From contig CAILLK010000136.1 of the NCBI GenBank assembly GCA_903835005.1, positions 1 through 53,084 of the forward strand: DNA of 53,084 nt. Direction: 5' to 3'. The position numbers were made by a program, and so were the translations under genes. The DNA is from an uncultured Bacteroidota bacterium (GTDB lineage: Bacteria; Bacteroidota; Bacteroidia; Chitinophagales; Chitinophagaceae). Numbering within the stretch: position 1 is the stretch's first letter; each line of letters starts with the position of its first letter. This document shows positions 8,125 to 16,826 of this stretch, one piece after another. The notes beneath the pieces were generated by a model. That model searched no databases. It had not been told where the DNA came from and saw nothing but the letters and a program-made list of their open reading frames with translations.

Positions 8125-11100
8125 TATGCATTGTGTTTATTTATGTAAGTAGTTATGCTGTTACCCCTTTTTATTGATAGTTGCCATTCTCCTCCTTTCA
8201 TTATGTGATTGTGAATAGGAAGGTTTTTGATAGTATCTTTTAAATCTCCTATTTCTTCTTTCATAGTAATCTGCAGGGCGCTGAAATCATTCTGGTTAAC
8301 AATATTTAGGCTATTCAATAGTCCGGATGTCATAAAACCCATACTACCGGCAATCAGGTCAATTTCCGGTACCACACGGGGAATAACATGTGTACCAGCT
8401 GGGAAATCTTTAATAGTTGGCTCAGATATCACATATGGTGCTTTACCTGGCTCAATGATCGTTTCCGGCCTTACTTCAGCTACTAATGCTTTACCTCCTG
8501 GGTGACCTTCTGGAGGTGTACCAAATAGATATTGTGGCATTGGAGCTGCCAGTATAGCTGCAATTTGTGCAGCACCGGCACCGGCAATAAGAGCGGCCAT
8601 TTCAGGATATAAAGGAGCTGTTATAGGATCACCAAGCAATTTAAGGGCTGATACCTCTGCAATTGCAATCTGTTCAGTTACGCCCAATACAGCAGCCACA
8701 CGGTCGGCAATGGCCTGCTCACGCTTAATGCGTGTCATCTGGTCCTGTATCTGCTTTTCCTGCAATGCAGTCTGGGCGTTTAATGCCTGTGTAGCAACTG
8801 CTTTTTGCCGGTCATTCATCATGGATGTATTAATCGCATCCAATGATATCTGAGCTCTTGTTTGAATAGCTTTTAAAAGTTGTTCTTCATATCTAAGTTG
8901 ACTCTGATAATAATCATCAACCAAAGATTTTCCGATGGACATTGCCTGATTGGCAACATCCATTTCTTTACTCTTTAGGTCCTTTTGAGCATCCTCTAAC
9001 GTTTTGGTTCCGGCATGAGTCATGCCATTGCGCTGATCGATTTCTTGATTTAACCGGGCCTGAATAGCTGCGCGCTGATCAGCAGTGATCTGATCACTTT
9101 TAAGCAAATACTGATCTTCAGCAATTTTTTCATTGAGAACAATCAGTGCATACCTTTCTTTTAATTCTTTGAGCTTTTTCTCATATTTTTCGGCATTGAT
9201 AAGCTTATTTTCATAAGCAGTATCCAGCTGATCACGCTCTTTGCCATACATCGCTTCAAAGTCTGCCAGACGATCCTGCAATCCTTGATTTTCCTGCTTT
9301 ACATATTCTTCACCGGAACTTTTAATGATGGCAAGCCTTTTATTTTTACCAACCAGTGTCAGGGATGCTAGTTTATTCTGTAATTCTTCCTCTGCATTCG
9401 CAACTTTAAGATCATAGGCAAGCGATTCTTCGTAAAGTGCCTGATATTGCGTTTTAGTAAGTACGGAAATGCCATCATCGGAAGCCTTTTTCTTATCTGC
9501 GATCTCGCGCTGTTTTGCCTGTAAATCAGCTATTTCTCGACCGTTTTCAATGACAGCTAAAGCAATCTGATCCTTTGTAAATTGATCGTAAGCTTCCAAC
9601 CTTTTCGCAAGTGATGCTTTCTCATTCTCAAAAATGAGCGTTTGTGCATCTGCATCATTCCGATATCGCTGCTTTGCCTGTTCAGCTACTGCATCATTGA
9701 AATCCTTTTCACTCTGGAGCATAGCCGCTAAATCTTCGGAAGTGGTATCCTTTGCTTTCTTTTTAGGGCCTTTATCTAAATCTCCTTTGGGTTTGATTTC
9801 TACATCAGGATTGAAGAGTTTTTCTACATCATTATATTCATATCCAAGTTCTTCCAGTTTTTTAAGTGCTTCTTTTCTTTTTGTAATCTCATCCTCCATT
9901 TTTCTCCATTGATTTTGCGCATCCAATGCAATATCGGCACCCGGAAGGCCACCGGGAATTCTGCTATTAACAAAGTCTGGGTTTTCAAAATCAAGATCTT
10001 TATAACCTTTTTGGGCGTACCTTTTTTTATCTTTCTCAAATTCATCCTGAGCCATAGCAGCCCTTTCTTTTGCAGCATTGTATTTTGCCGCCTGTTCAGC
10101 AGCCGCTTGATTGGCAAGTAAAAGCCTTTGCTTAATAAGTTCCTTTGTTTTCTCCAGATTCAGCTGCAAGGCACCTGTTTCGGCATCAATTGACAAAACA
10201 GAGTTGCCGAATATATCACCAAGCTTTGCAGTGATTTCTCCGAGCCTCGTTTTATCATCTGCTGTTTGATTTACTTTCTTTGAAAGCTCTTCATACTCAT
10301 CAATCAGTTTTTGTCCGGCATTGGCCTCCTGTGATGCCTGTACAGCTGCTTTTTGGTTTGCTTCCTCCACACCTGATAACTTTACAAAGAAGTCAGCAAT
10401 AGAAAGTTCCATTTCTTTAATATCCCTTTTCACTGATTCTATCTTACCGCCAAATGAGTTTGCAAAGGCTGCTCCAGCCCCCTCAACACGCGGTTTCAAT
10501 TCCTTCATGATCATTGAAAGCCGCTCGGCTGGAGTTGCCGCAGCTCCAGCTTCGGTAGCTGCATCTTTAATGTTGATACCATACTCCTTTAAAGCCTTAG
10601 CGTTACCCTCCAGTGATTTGATGATAACCTTTGAACTTTCTTCTACAGAAATGCGCTCTTTCGCTGCAAAATCAATGATCACCGGTATCAGTTCCTTTAT
10701 TTGCTTTTCGGAAAGCTTGCCATAGGTAATAAGCTTGTCGAATACTCCCTGAACCTCATAATCATCAAGGTATTTAAATTCTTCTGTAATTTCCTTCACC
10801 TGATCATTAATCCTGGCCATGGCAGGCGCCGCATTATTGTTCTCAAGAGTATTGGTAAGCTTACGTGCGGCGCCATCAGCTTTTTCAAACTCTTCACTGA
10901 TTCCGGAAATGAATTCCATGCCGGCCTGAATACCGAAGAAGGCAATAGCAAACCTGCCAATCTCTTTTAATATTTCGCCTACTTTTTCATAAGCCATTTT
11001 TATTCGCTCACCGGACGCAGCAGCTTTTTCACCAACCTCAGTTACAGCAACATTAACTGAATTGATTGCTTCTTTCAGTTCAGATACTCGGATTGCAAGC

Positions 11101-12068
11101 TTTTCAAATTGCTCCTGATCTTCTATAGTTTTCCCTTTGATAGCCTCCATTTCGATATCTATCTGCTTGAGTTCTTCAAGTGCAGCGGCTGTCTTAAATC
11201 CTATTGGGTTTCTGCCTACGAGGTCCGTGTATCTTGCAGGTCCTTCATTGCCTGGTTGCGATCCTGATTGAAAGCCAATAGAACCTCGTTGTAAAGCAGC
11301 TTTTCGTTCGGCAAGTACTGCTAACTGTTCATTACTTGCCTTTACCGCAAGCTCAAAACCTATCATCTGTTCCTTCAGAGCATTAACTTCGGCGGCAACA
11401 GTGGGATAATTACCTACATTCCTTTGAGATTGACCGACCGCCTGATCAATTTTTAATAATGCTTTCTGTAAACCAATTGCAGTAGCCTGAGCGGCCTTCA
11501 TTTGGGCTTCTAATTCGGAAAATGCAACCTTTTGAGTTTCATCCATAGTTGCGGCACTTTCTTCCATTTTCAGATAAGCTGCTGCCAGATTTTTAGCATT
11601 TGCGGCGGCATCTTTATATTGCTGATTCAGTTGTGCATATGCTTCTTTCGCTTTCAAAAGCCTATTTTCTTCCCGGATCCTTGCTTGCTCTAACCGCTCA
11701 TGTTCTTTGGTTTCCAGAATGATCGTTTGTGTAGAAGTCTTCCGTGCGATTTCAACGTCCTTTAAGACTTTCACAAATTCGAGGCTATGACCATTATATT
11801 TGGATAAGATAGCATCTGCCTGGGACATACTATCTGCATAGACCTTTGCACCTTCGGCCATTGATTTATTAGCTTCATTGACAGTCTTGCTACCAGTAGT
11901 TACATCTGCCAGCGTCTTAGCTATATTGAGGCCATCAAAGGCACCTTTCGCAGTTGTAGTTAACTCAACCATATCATCCACGGCCAACTGGGCCGCAATA
12001 TGCAAATCCGCGAACTGCTGGAAGGCTTTCGGGGATACAAAGTCGTCAAGTGATTCATCGTATGCCAT
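8124..12068 (-). CDS. Tail tape measure protein
   Basis: At 1314 aa this is the longest gene in the window. It is dominated by Ala-, Glu-, Lys- and Gln-rich helical coiled coil, with a hydrophobic patch near residues 365-385 (IGRFAIAFFGIQAGMEF) and another near 1150-1200 (ALIAGAGAAQIAAILAAPM). The profile is that of a siphovirus tape measure, which sets tail length and enters the cell envelope during DNA injection. It lies between the tail tube/completion genes and the tail-tip genes. The start overlaps the preceding gene by 14 bp. Confidence 0.92.
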   Translation of the reverse strand: MAYDESLDDFVSPKAFQQFADLHIAAQLAVDDMVELTTTAKGAFDGLNIAKTLADVTTGSKTVNEANKSMAEGAKVYADSMSQADAILSKYNGHSLEFVKVLKDVEIARKTSTQTIILETKEHERLEQARIREENRLLKAKEAYAQLNQQYKDAAANAKNLAAAYLKMEESAATMDETQKVAFSELEAQMKAAQATAIGLQKALLKIDQAVGQSQRNVGNYPTVAAEVNALKEQMIGFELAVKASNEQLAVLAERKAALQRGSIGFQSGSQPGNEGPARYTDLVGRNPIGFKTAAALEELKQIDIEMEAIKGKTIEDQEQFEKLAIRVSELKEAINSVNVAVTEVGEKAAASGERIKMAYEKVGEILKEIGRFAIAFFGIQAGMEFISGISEEFEKADGAARKLTNTLENNNAAPAMARINDQVKEITEEFKYLDDYEVQGVFDKLITYGKLSEKQIKELIPVIIDFAAKERISVEESSKVIIKSLEGNAKALKEYGINIKDAATEAGAAATPAERLSMIMKELKPRVEGAGAAFANSFGGKIESVKRDIKEMELSIADFFVKLSGVEEANQKAAVQASQEANAGQKLIDEYEELSKKVNQTADDKTRLGEITAKLGDIFGNSVLSIDAETGALQLNLEKTKELIKQRLLLANQAAAEQAAKYNAAKERAAMAQDEFEKDKKRYAQKGYKDLDFENPDFVNSRIPGGLPGADIALDAQNQWRKMEDEITKRKEALKKLEELGYEYNDVEKLFNPDVEIKPKGDLDKGPKKKAKDTTSEDLAAMLQSEKDFNDAVAEQAKQRYRNDADAQTLIFENEKASLAKRLEAYDQFTKDQIALAVIENGREIADLQAKQREIADKKKASDDGISVLTKTQYQALYEESLAYDLKVANAEEELQNKLASLTLVGKNKRLAIIKSSGEEYVKQENQGLQDRLADFEAMYGKERDQLDTAYENKLINAEKYEKKLKELKERYALIVLNEKIAEDQYLLKSDQITADQRAAIQARLNQEIDQRNGMTHAGTKTLEDAQKDLKSKEMDVANQAMSIGKSLVDDYYQSQLRYEEQLLKAIQTRAQISLDAINTSMMNDRQKAVATQALNAQTALQEKQIQDQMTRIKREQAIADRVAAVLGVTEQIAIAEVSALKLLGDPITAPLYPEMAALIAGAGAAQIAAILAAPMPQYLFGTPPEGHPGGKALVAEVRPETIIEPGKAPYVISEPTIKDFPAGTHVIPRVVPEIDLIAGSMGFMTSGLLNSLNIVNQNDFSALQITMKEEIGDLKDTIKNLPIHNHIMKGGEWQLSIKRGNSITTYINKHNA

Positions 12069-12825
12069 TTCCTTTGTTCTTTTCTTTTAAAGCGTTATTA
12101 TATTCGGAAAGTTGATTACAGAGCAGATCAAACTTGTAGACACTCGTACTTTCAGATGGTATTTCGCGTTTGAAGTGATTTTCAAGTGCATAAAGCGACT
12201 TCATCCATAGCTCTTTTGTCTGTTTTTGCCCGGTTTTCTTTTTTAATTTCTCTTCTTTTTCATACTCTAATCGAACCTTTTCCAACTTGAATTTGTCGTT
12301 TTGCAAGGCTATTTCTACTTTTAAAAGGTCAGATTTGAGGCTTTCTGGTGAAAATGCCAGCACATAACCCCAGGTATGCTTTAATTTCATGGTAAGCCGG
12401 TCATCATAGGCCATCCGTAAAGCATTAACCAGGCTGCTTACCTGAAAAATCTTGGTATTGATGGCTTCTATTTTTGCGATTTGCTTTACATACCTCAATG
12501 CCTCTTTTGATTCAGTCAGCTCGTAATGCTGGCTAAGAAGTTTCATCCAAACAAGATGTATTTGTTCTTTTGTAGGATTACCAGAAATAATCAAAGGCGT
12601 ATAATCGGCATTCACTGCACACAGGATCCATTTATCAAACATCAACTCTTCCAAAGAGGCTATAAGCTTTACCTGTACGGGTTTTGAATTTGTTTCACAT
12701 GAAACATTTGTACGGGATATAACTACCGGCTCTTCTGGCTTCCATAGCCATTTTATCAGTCGCCATAAAAGGATGGCAACAAAAGCAATACTACCCCAGA
12801 AGATAATGTATAATGAAGCTGTCAT
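12055..12825 (-). CDS. Membrane-anchored hypothetical protein before tape measure
   Basis: The 256-aa product has an N-terminal membrane helix (residues about 5-28, LYIIFWGSIAFVAILLWRLIKWLW) and a charged, helical, partly coiled-coil remainder. Its gene overlaps both neighbours (4 bp upstream, 14 bp with the tape measure gene), so it belongs to the tail cassette. This place is often held by tail assembly chaperones, but a transmembrane anchor would be unusual for one. No family was recognised. Confidence 0.6.
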   Translation of the reverse strand: MTASLYIIFWGSIAFVAILLWRLIKWLWKPEEPVVISRTNVSCETNSKPVQVKLIASLEELMFDKWILCAVNADYTPLIISGNPTKEQIHLVWMKLLSQHYELTESKEALRYVKQIAKIEAINTKIFQVSSLVNALRMAYDDRLTMKLKHTWGYVLAFSPESLKSDLLKVEIALQNDKFKLEKVRLEYEKEEKLKKKTGQKQTKELWMKSLYALENHFKREIPSESTSVYKFDLLCNQLSEYNNALKEKNKGNGIR

Positions 12826-13304
12826 GAATTTGAAATTTTACAGCCCAACATCGGGGCTATACGGTGAACTAATGGAATTTTTATAACTGTTTTCCAGGCT
12901 AAAGACTGGCTATCTGCATTAAGTCCAAGAGTACTGTTGTTTGTTTTTTGAGCAATGGCGCCAGCGAATGACGCTGATGCATCAAATCTTACAATAGGTC
13001 CTGTTCTAAGTACTGATAATGAATTGTGATAAACGCCGATCACAATAAAATTTGAAATCCCGAATGGCGTTTCGGGAAATAATTTCTGTTTGAATGCTGC
13101 ATACCGATAATCAGCGCCCGGTTTCTTAAACCAAGGATCGCCTATGATGGGCGGCAATGGTTGACCCTTATTATCCTTGCCTTGCAACATTTGTTTCCTG
13201 TTGATATCTGCTATAGCATTGGGATTTTCAGCAATAATCTGGCCTGTCAGTTCTGTTATGTCAACTGACTGAAGTCTCTTGAGAAATGCCGCTGCTGTAC
13301 CCAT
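12822..13304 (-). CDS. Tail completion / head-tail joining protein (HK97 gp10-like or gpS-like)
   Basis: The start is set at 13304 (MGTAAAFLKRLQSVDITELTG), which avoids overlap with the lysozyme gene. An in-frame ATG at 13379 would overlap it by 56 bp. The product of about 160 aa has the pattern NRKQMLQGKDNKGQPLPP followed by a basic middle part. That pattern is common in phage tail completion proteins of the virion morphogenesis type, where a short helix precedes a region with G-x-D-x-x-G. It ends with a 4-bp overlap with the next gene. Confidence 0.55.
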   Translation of the reverse strand: MGTAAAFLKRLQSVDITELTGQIIAENPNAIADINRKQMLQGKDNKGQPLPPIIGDPWFKKPGADYRYAAFKQKLFPETPFGISNFIVIGVYHNSLSVLRTGPIVRFDASASFAGAIAQKTNNSTLGLNADSQSLAWKTVIKIPLVHRIAPMLGCKISNS

Positions 13305-13323
13305 TGTTGTAAGAATTTGAAAA

Positions 13324-13791
13324 TTAAGTGGTGAAAAAAGTAGGATGGTTGACCCCATTGTTGAAAAGATAGGCTTCACACTTCCGGCGCCTGAGCAATC
13401 CGTTCACTTCGACAAGCTGCCCATCCACATGGGCTTTATCCCACATGCAAAAATCTTCCTGTATCGTTTCCGCATCAGCTCTGGCCAGTATGTTCTTTTT
13501 CAGAGTACTCACATCAAATGCATGCTGCCCGGCATTATAACAGAAATCCACACAGGCATCAAATTGAGCCTGCGATAAATTGCCAGGCACATTGATTAAC
13601 TCCAAATGAGTCATCAGGTAATTCATAGCCTGCTCTTGGGTGCAGGTATCACCTTCCTTTACCGCCGTTCCATCGGGATAATGGGTGGTACCATATCCTA
13701 TGGTCCAGATACCTGCTATATCCTGGTAGGCTGTCAGTTTGAGCCCCTCGAAGGCCTCTACCAGGTTAAAAAAATTTTGTGTCGGTTTCAT
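13324..13791 (-). CDS. Phage lysozyme (GH24, T4-type muramidase)
   Basis: This 155-aa enzyme cleaves the glycan backbone of peptidoglycan during lysis. The catalytic triad with exact E-8aa-D-5aa-T spacing is visible: Glu15 (FEGLKL), Asp24 (YQDIAG) and Thr30 (WTIGYG). The GYG motif and a C-terminal GLLRRRKCEAYLF, typical of the family, are also present. No signal peptide or SAR helix is seen, so release depends on a holin. The gene sits among tail genes rather than beside the putative holin at 2113-2403. Confidence 0.95.
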   Translation of the reverse strand: MKPTQNFFNLVEAFEGLKLTAYQDIAGIWTIGYGTTHYPDGTAVKEGDTCTQEQAMNYLMTHLELINVPGNLSQAQFDACVDFCYNAGQHAFDVSTLKKNILARADAETIQEDFCMWDKAHVDGQLVEVNGLLRRRKCEAYLFNNGVNHPTFFTT

Positions 13792-13807
13792 ATACTTTGA
13801 CTTATCT

Positions 13808-13838
13808 TAAAAAGGGTGAGCAGATCGCCCACCCTTTA
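13808..13838 (-). terminator. Intrinsic terminator within late operon
   Basis: On the minus strand AAAGGGTG pairs with CACCCTTT across GGCGATCTGCT and is followed by TTTTTAAG. It lies between the 94-aa gene and the lysozyme gene and may reduce late transcription into the lysozyme/tail genes. Confidence 0.65.
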
Positions 13839-13859
13839 AAATGTGAATAATAAATAATG

Positions 13860-14144
13860 CTAGTCTTTACCTTCGTTGTGTTCTTTCAGAAAATCAGTAT
13901 TGAATTTGTTCGTCTCTTCCCGAACTACATTCTGTACAGGGTGTACTTCATCATGCGCATGTGGTTCCTTTGGTTTATCCAACAACTTTAAACATGATTC
14001 ATGCACCTCTGCAAGCATTTCAATTCTTTTTTCTTCCTGTACATTGAGGAAGAAACTTCCTTTGTTTTGCTCCACAAAAGCCGTTAGAGACATCCCTGCC
14101 ACTGTTTCGGCACTGAACTGGACATTTTCATACTTGTAATCCAC
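13860..14144 (-). CDS. Hypothetical protein after tail tube gene
   Basis: This 94-aa acidic protein (MDYKYENVQFSAETVAGMSLTAF, then EEKRIEMLAEVHESCLKLL and a His/Glu-rich tail) is of unknown family. It sits directly after the tail tube gene, the place of small tail assembly chaperones, and its size fits. No second ORF joined by a frameshift site was seen, so the chaperone idea is only positional. It is bracketed by two hairpin terminators. Confidence 0.6.
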   Translation of the reverse strand: MDYKYENVQFSAETVAGMSLTAFVEQNKGSFFLNVQEEKRIEMLAEVHESCLKLLDKPKEPHAHDEVHPVQNVVREETNKFNTDFLKEHNEGKD

Positions 14145-14164
14145 AACAAAAGTTTTAATTGTTA

Positions 14165-14190
14165 AAGAAAACAGCCTTAAGGGGCTGTAA
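14165..14190 (-). terminator. Intrinsic terminator after tail tube gene
   Basis: On the minus strand ACAGCC and GGCTGT pair around CCTTAA and are followed by TTTCTTT. It lies six bases after the tail tube stop codon and could lower expression of downstream genes relative to this abundant virion protein. Confidence 0.7.
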
Positions 14191-14195
14191 TTTGA

Positions 14196-15188
14196 TTATG
14201 CAACCATTACCACATTGGCAACATTAGTACCGATTGATTCGTAATAACCTCCAACTGATCCAAACACAGTTGAAACAGATGCAAGCGATACCTGGACTGT
14301 TTCGCCAGCTGACCAATGAGGATCAGCGGTATTGAATGTTACTACAACTGTATTTCCGGATATGGCCATTCCAGTTGGTGTAAGCGTGAGGTTTGTAGTT
14401 GTGTTTGTAAACACAAAATTTCCTAACACCATCAACGCCGGTAATGTAAGTGCGAGGTTGATACCTCCATCTTCTGCAGTAATAACGAAAGTGGCAACGT
14501 GTGCAACCATTGGCCCTGTAGGCACAATATTCACATCATTAATTCCCAGGTTCTGAACGAATCCGATCATATCTACACCGGTCTCAATAGTGCAGTTGTT
14601 TTCGTTGTATTCAGCTGAATTGTCTAATGTGTAAGCGATACGGTATTCTGCCTCGATGCTCTTATTCGGGTTCTTCCTGTCATGTGGATACAACCGGGAT
14701 AAGGTGTAACCTGCTATTCCGGTGAAATTTCCGTTGCTATCAAATGTACAGCAGCCACCTACATTGCCGGCCAGATCAATATCAAGACGCTTGTAAGTGC
14801 TGGTTTTACCCCGGAATGTGAGCACTGATTTAAAATAATCAAGGCCACCTTCATCAAATACAAACTCATCATTGTAAACGGCCCTGTTGGTTTCTACTTT
14901 CTTACCATAACCGAGTGTCTGCTCTGTTGGAGGTTCCATTTTATCATCATAGGTCTCATAAGGACCAATGAAGAAGCCACGGGAACCGTAACTATTATTG
15001 GTAAGAAGCGATTTTAAAGCAGTCTGCAGGTTGGTAACAATAGTTGCATCTGAATCGCCCGGATTTATTGTCATACTCCAGTTGAAAGGTACCAGGATAC
15101 TACCCCGGATAAGTTGTGGCTGCAAGGGAACGGTATTTTTGCCCGTGTTAGCTCCCTGGGCCGCGTTTGTTAATCCTTTTACACGCAT
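14196..15188 (-). CDS. Major tail tube protein (putative)
   Basis: The 330-aa product follows the head-completion genes and precedes the tape measure, where the tail tube gene lies in siphoviruses. Residues 1-220 form a beta-rich domain. The C-terminal 100 residues (VATFVITAEDGGINLALTLPALM onward, with TLTPTGMAISGNTVVVTF) look like an Ig-like decoration domain, common on tail tube proteins. It has no signal peptide. A terminator follows directly, in keeping with high expression. No enzyme motif was seen. Confidence 0.7.
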   Translation of the reverse strand: MRVKGLTNAAQGANTGKNTVPLQPQLIRGSILVPFNWSMTINPGDSDATIVTNLQTALKSLLTNNSYGSRGFFIGPYETYDDKMEPPTEQTLGYGKKVETNRAVYNDEFVFDEGGLDYFKSVLTFRGKTSTYKRLDIDLAGNVGGCCTFDSNGNFTGIAGYTLSRLYPHDRKNPNKSIEAEYRIAYTLDNSAEYNENNCTIETGVDMIGFVQNLGINDVNIVPTGPMVAHVATFVITAEDGGINLALTLPALMVLGNFVFTNTTTNLTLTPTGMAISGNTVVVTFNTADPHWSAGETVQVSLASVSTVFGSVGGYYESIGTNVANVVMVA

Positions 15189-15249
15189 TTTATTTAAAAA
15201 TTTGAATGTGAAAAATGTTGTTTATTGTTTTCATTCAGAAAAGAAAAGG

Positions 15250-15693
15250 TCATAACCCTTTCGGTCTCGGCAACTTCCATATTGCTATAGAAGCTGCACA
15301 TGTCCCAGTTGTGTTAATGGAAGCTTGCCAGTAATAACCGGGATTTGAATTATTATTGAAGTAGTAACTTCGGTACACTCCAGCTGTTGTATCCTTCAAT
15401 GGCAATGTGGCATAAGTGAAATAAGTAGCGCCGGTGTCAATTGAGCAATTGAGGTTTACCCAGCCTGCCAGGGTGCCGGAATACTTAGCAACATTGACCT
15501 GAATGGCTGTCATTTGCTTATCGCCGCTTATAATGAAACTCTTTGTCAGCGTTCCGGCAGTTGCAAGCGTATCGAATTCAGGATACTTGCTACCACTCCA
15601 GCCACTAATAGGTGCCGGAGGTATAGTTTGTGCATTTGATGTGATGGCGAAGCTTACCAGCGACAACATCAGTATTGTTATTGAATTTTTCAT
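15250..15693 (-). CDS. Small exported protein inside head-tail gene block
   Basis: This 147-aa protein has a clear signal peptide (MKNSITILMLSLVSFAITSNAQ). The mature part of about 125 aa is beta-rich, with GSKYPEFDTLATAGTLTKSFIISGDKQMT. It overlaps the upstream 188-aa gene by 4 bp, so it is co-translated with head-tail genes although its product should leave the cytoplasm. It may be a surface or periplasmic factor such as superinfection exclusion. Function unknown. Confidence 0.65.
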   Translation of the reverse strand: MKNSITILMLSLVSFAITSNAQTIPPAPISGWSGSKYPEFDTLATAGTLTKSFIISGDKQMTAIQVNVAKYSGTLAGWVNLNCSIDTGATYFTYATLPLKDTTAGVYRSYYFNNNSNPGYYWQASINTTGTCAASIAIWKLPRPKGL

Positions 15694-16256
15694 TTTTGAA
15701 ATGGTGGTTTTTGATTCGTTAATTTTAATTGTAAGTCCTTAATTTCAATAGCATCTAAAAAGTCATTGAATTGATTTGCGGTATTCCCATACAAACCGGT
15801 TTTGCCCCAATAATAACGGTCAAGCTTGATATGCTTAAGTCCCTTCTGATTTTGCGTTACGAAATAACCGCTAGCTACAATCTGCTTCATTAGCTCCTGG
15901 TATATCGGCAACAGAATAGGTAGAAAATTCTTTGTCAATCGATCTGCTGCTTTTAAATCAGGCTTGCTGCTATATGCAATAACCATTTGAAGAGTAACAT
16001 CTGCATAATAGCCACCGGGATTGCCCCAATGCTCCGGAATGTCAGTGAATAGCATCACCAAAGGATAGATATTCATCTTTGAAGTAGGGCTCTTCTGTTT
16101 TTCCTGCAATGTTGCGATAAGCTCCAAAGGATGACCGAATAGGTAATTGATAGCCACTATATCGCTGTTTGCCCCCTGCAACTGCGTAAGAATAGCAGCC
16201 TGAACAGCGGTAACGATATTGCCCATCATCTGTACTACCGGAATTGGATAAGTCAT
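15690..16256 (-). CDS. Head-tail joining / tail terminator-like protein
   Basis: This 188-aa protein lies between the connector and the tail tube gene and is coupled to both neighbours (one-base and 4-bp overlaps). Its size, mixed alpha/beta sequence and position match the tail terminator or minor head-tail joining protein of siphoviruses. I see no signature motif, so the label is positional. Confidence 0.55.
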   Translation of the reverse strand: MTYPIPVVQMMGNIVTAVQAAILTQLQGANSDIVAINYLFGHPLELIATLQEKQKSPTSKMNIYPLVMLFTDIPEHWGNPGGYYADVTLQMVIAYSSKPDLKAADRLTKNFLPILLPIYQELMKQIVASGYFVTQNQKGLKHIKLDRYYWGKTGLYGNTANQFNDFLDAIEIKDLQLKLTNQKPPFQK

Positions 16257-16816
16257 CAGAAAAAAGTTATTTTTTCAAATTTGAAAGCTTGTCTTTTACT
16301 GGAAGGATTATCTACTTCCCACTCTGGAAATAGAATATTACCATCCCCGTCAACTGCATACTTCAGAAAATCCCTCAGCAATTCAGTCTGATCAACCATT
16401 TCATTATAGGCACGCATTTGCTTAATCATAGCATCTGCATTCTGGCTGTTCTCTGAATTGCTTTTTACTTCACCAATCGTTGAGGTGAATGTTACATTGT
16501 CGCGGGTGTACCAATAGTAGATGTAGTTGGCTATCGGCGATAATAATTCCGTGTTTGTTAAGCCTGTCCACAAATTGACCCATCCTTTGTCATTAGTAAA
16601 TTCGGCCCCTTCCTGCAAAATCAAAAAACGACCCTTTGCAGGTCCTGGGTTATAACTGGCATTAAACAACTTCCATAGGGGGTAACCCAGGGCCTGCTGT
16701 AGGTACCGCTGTTCATATTTTTGTATGAAAACGGTCAATGCATCAACATTGTCGCTGTTTTGCAAACCCGGAAGGTTAATCTCCCCTATGAAATATGTTT
16801 TATCAATCAATGACAT
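16256..16816 (-). CDS. Head-tail connector (gp6-like) protein
   Basis: The 186-aa helical protein follows the major capsid gene, the usual place of the connector that binds below the portal ring. The N-terminal segment (FIQKYEQRYLQQALGYPLWKLF) and WVNLWTGLTNTELLSPIANYIYYWYTRDN resemble the DUF6712-type adaptor seen in Bacteroidota phages. It ends with a one-base overlap with the next gene. A partial match to the late-gene element lies over its last codons (16259-16275). Confidence 0.6.
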   Translation of the reverse strand: MSLIDKTYFIGEINLPGLQNSDNVDALTVFIQKYEQRYLQQALGYPLWKLFNASYNPGPAKGRFLILQEGAEFTNDKGWVNLWTGLTNTELLSPIANYIYYWYTRDNVTFTSTIGEVKSNSENSQNADAMIKQMRAYNEMVDQTELLRDFLKYAVDGDGNILFPEWEVDNPSSKRQAFKFEKITFF

Positions 16817-16826
16817 CTTTAAATGA

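Noticed and set aside
8124-16256. Contractile tail (myovirus) genes
   Set aside because: No sheath, baseplate wedge or spike-type protein was recognised; gene order fits a siphovirus.
16259-16275. A seventh full copy of the late-gene element
   Set aside because: Only GAAAAAAGTTAT plus a T run matches; it lies in coding sequence and directly at the next start codon, unlike the other copies.
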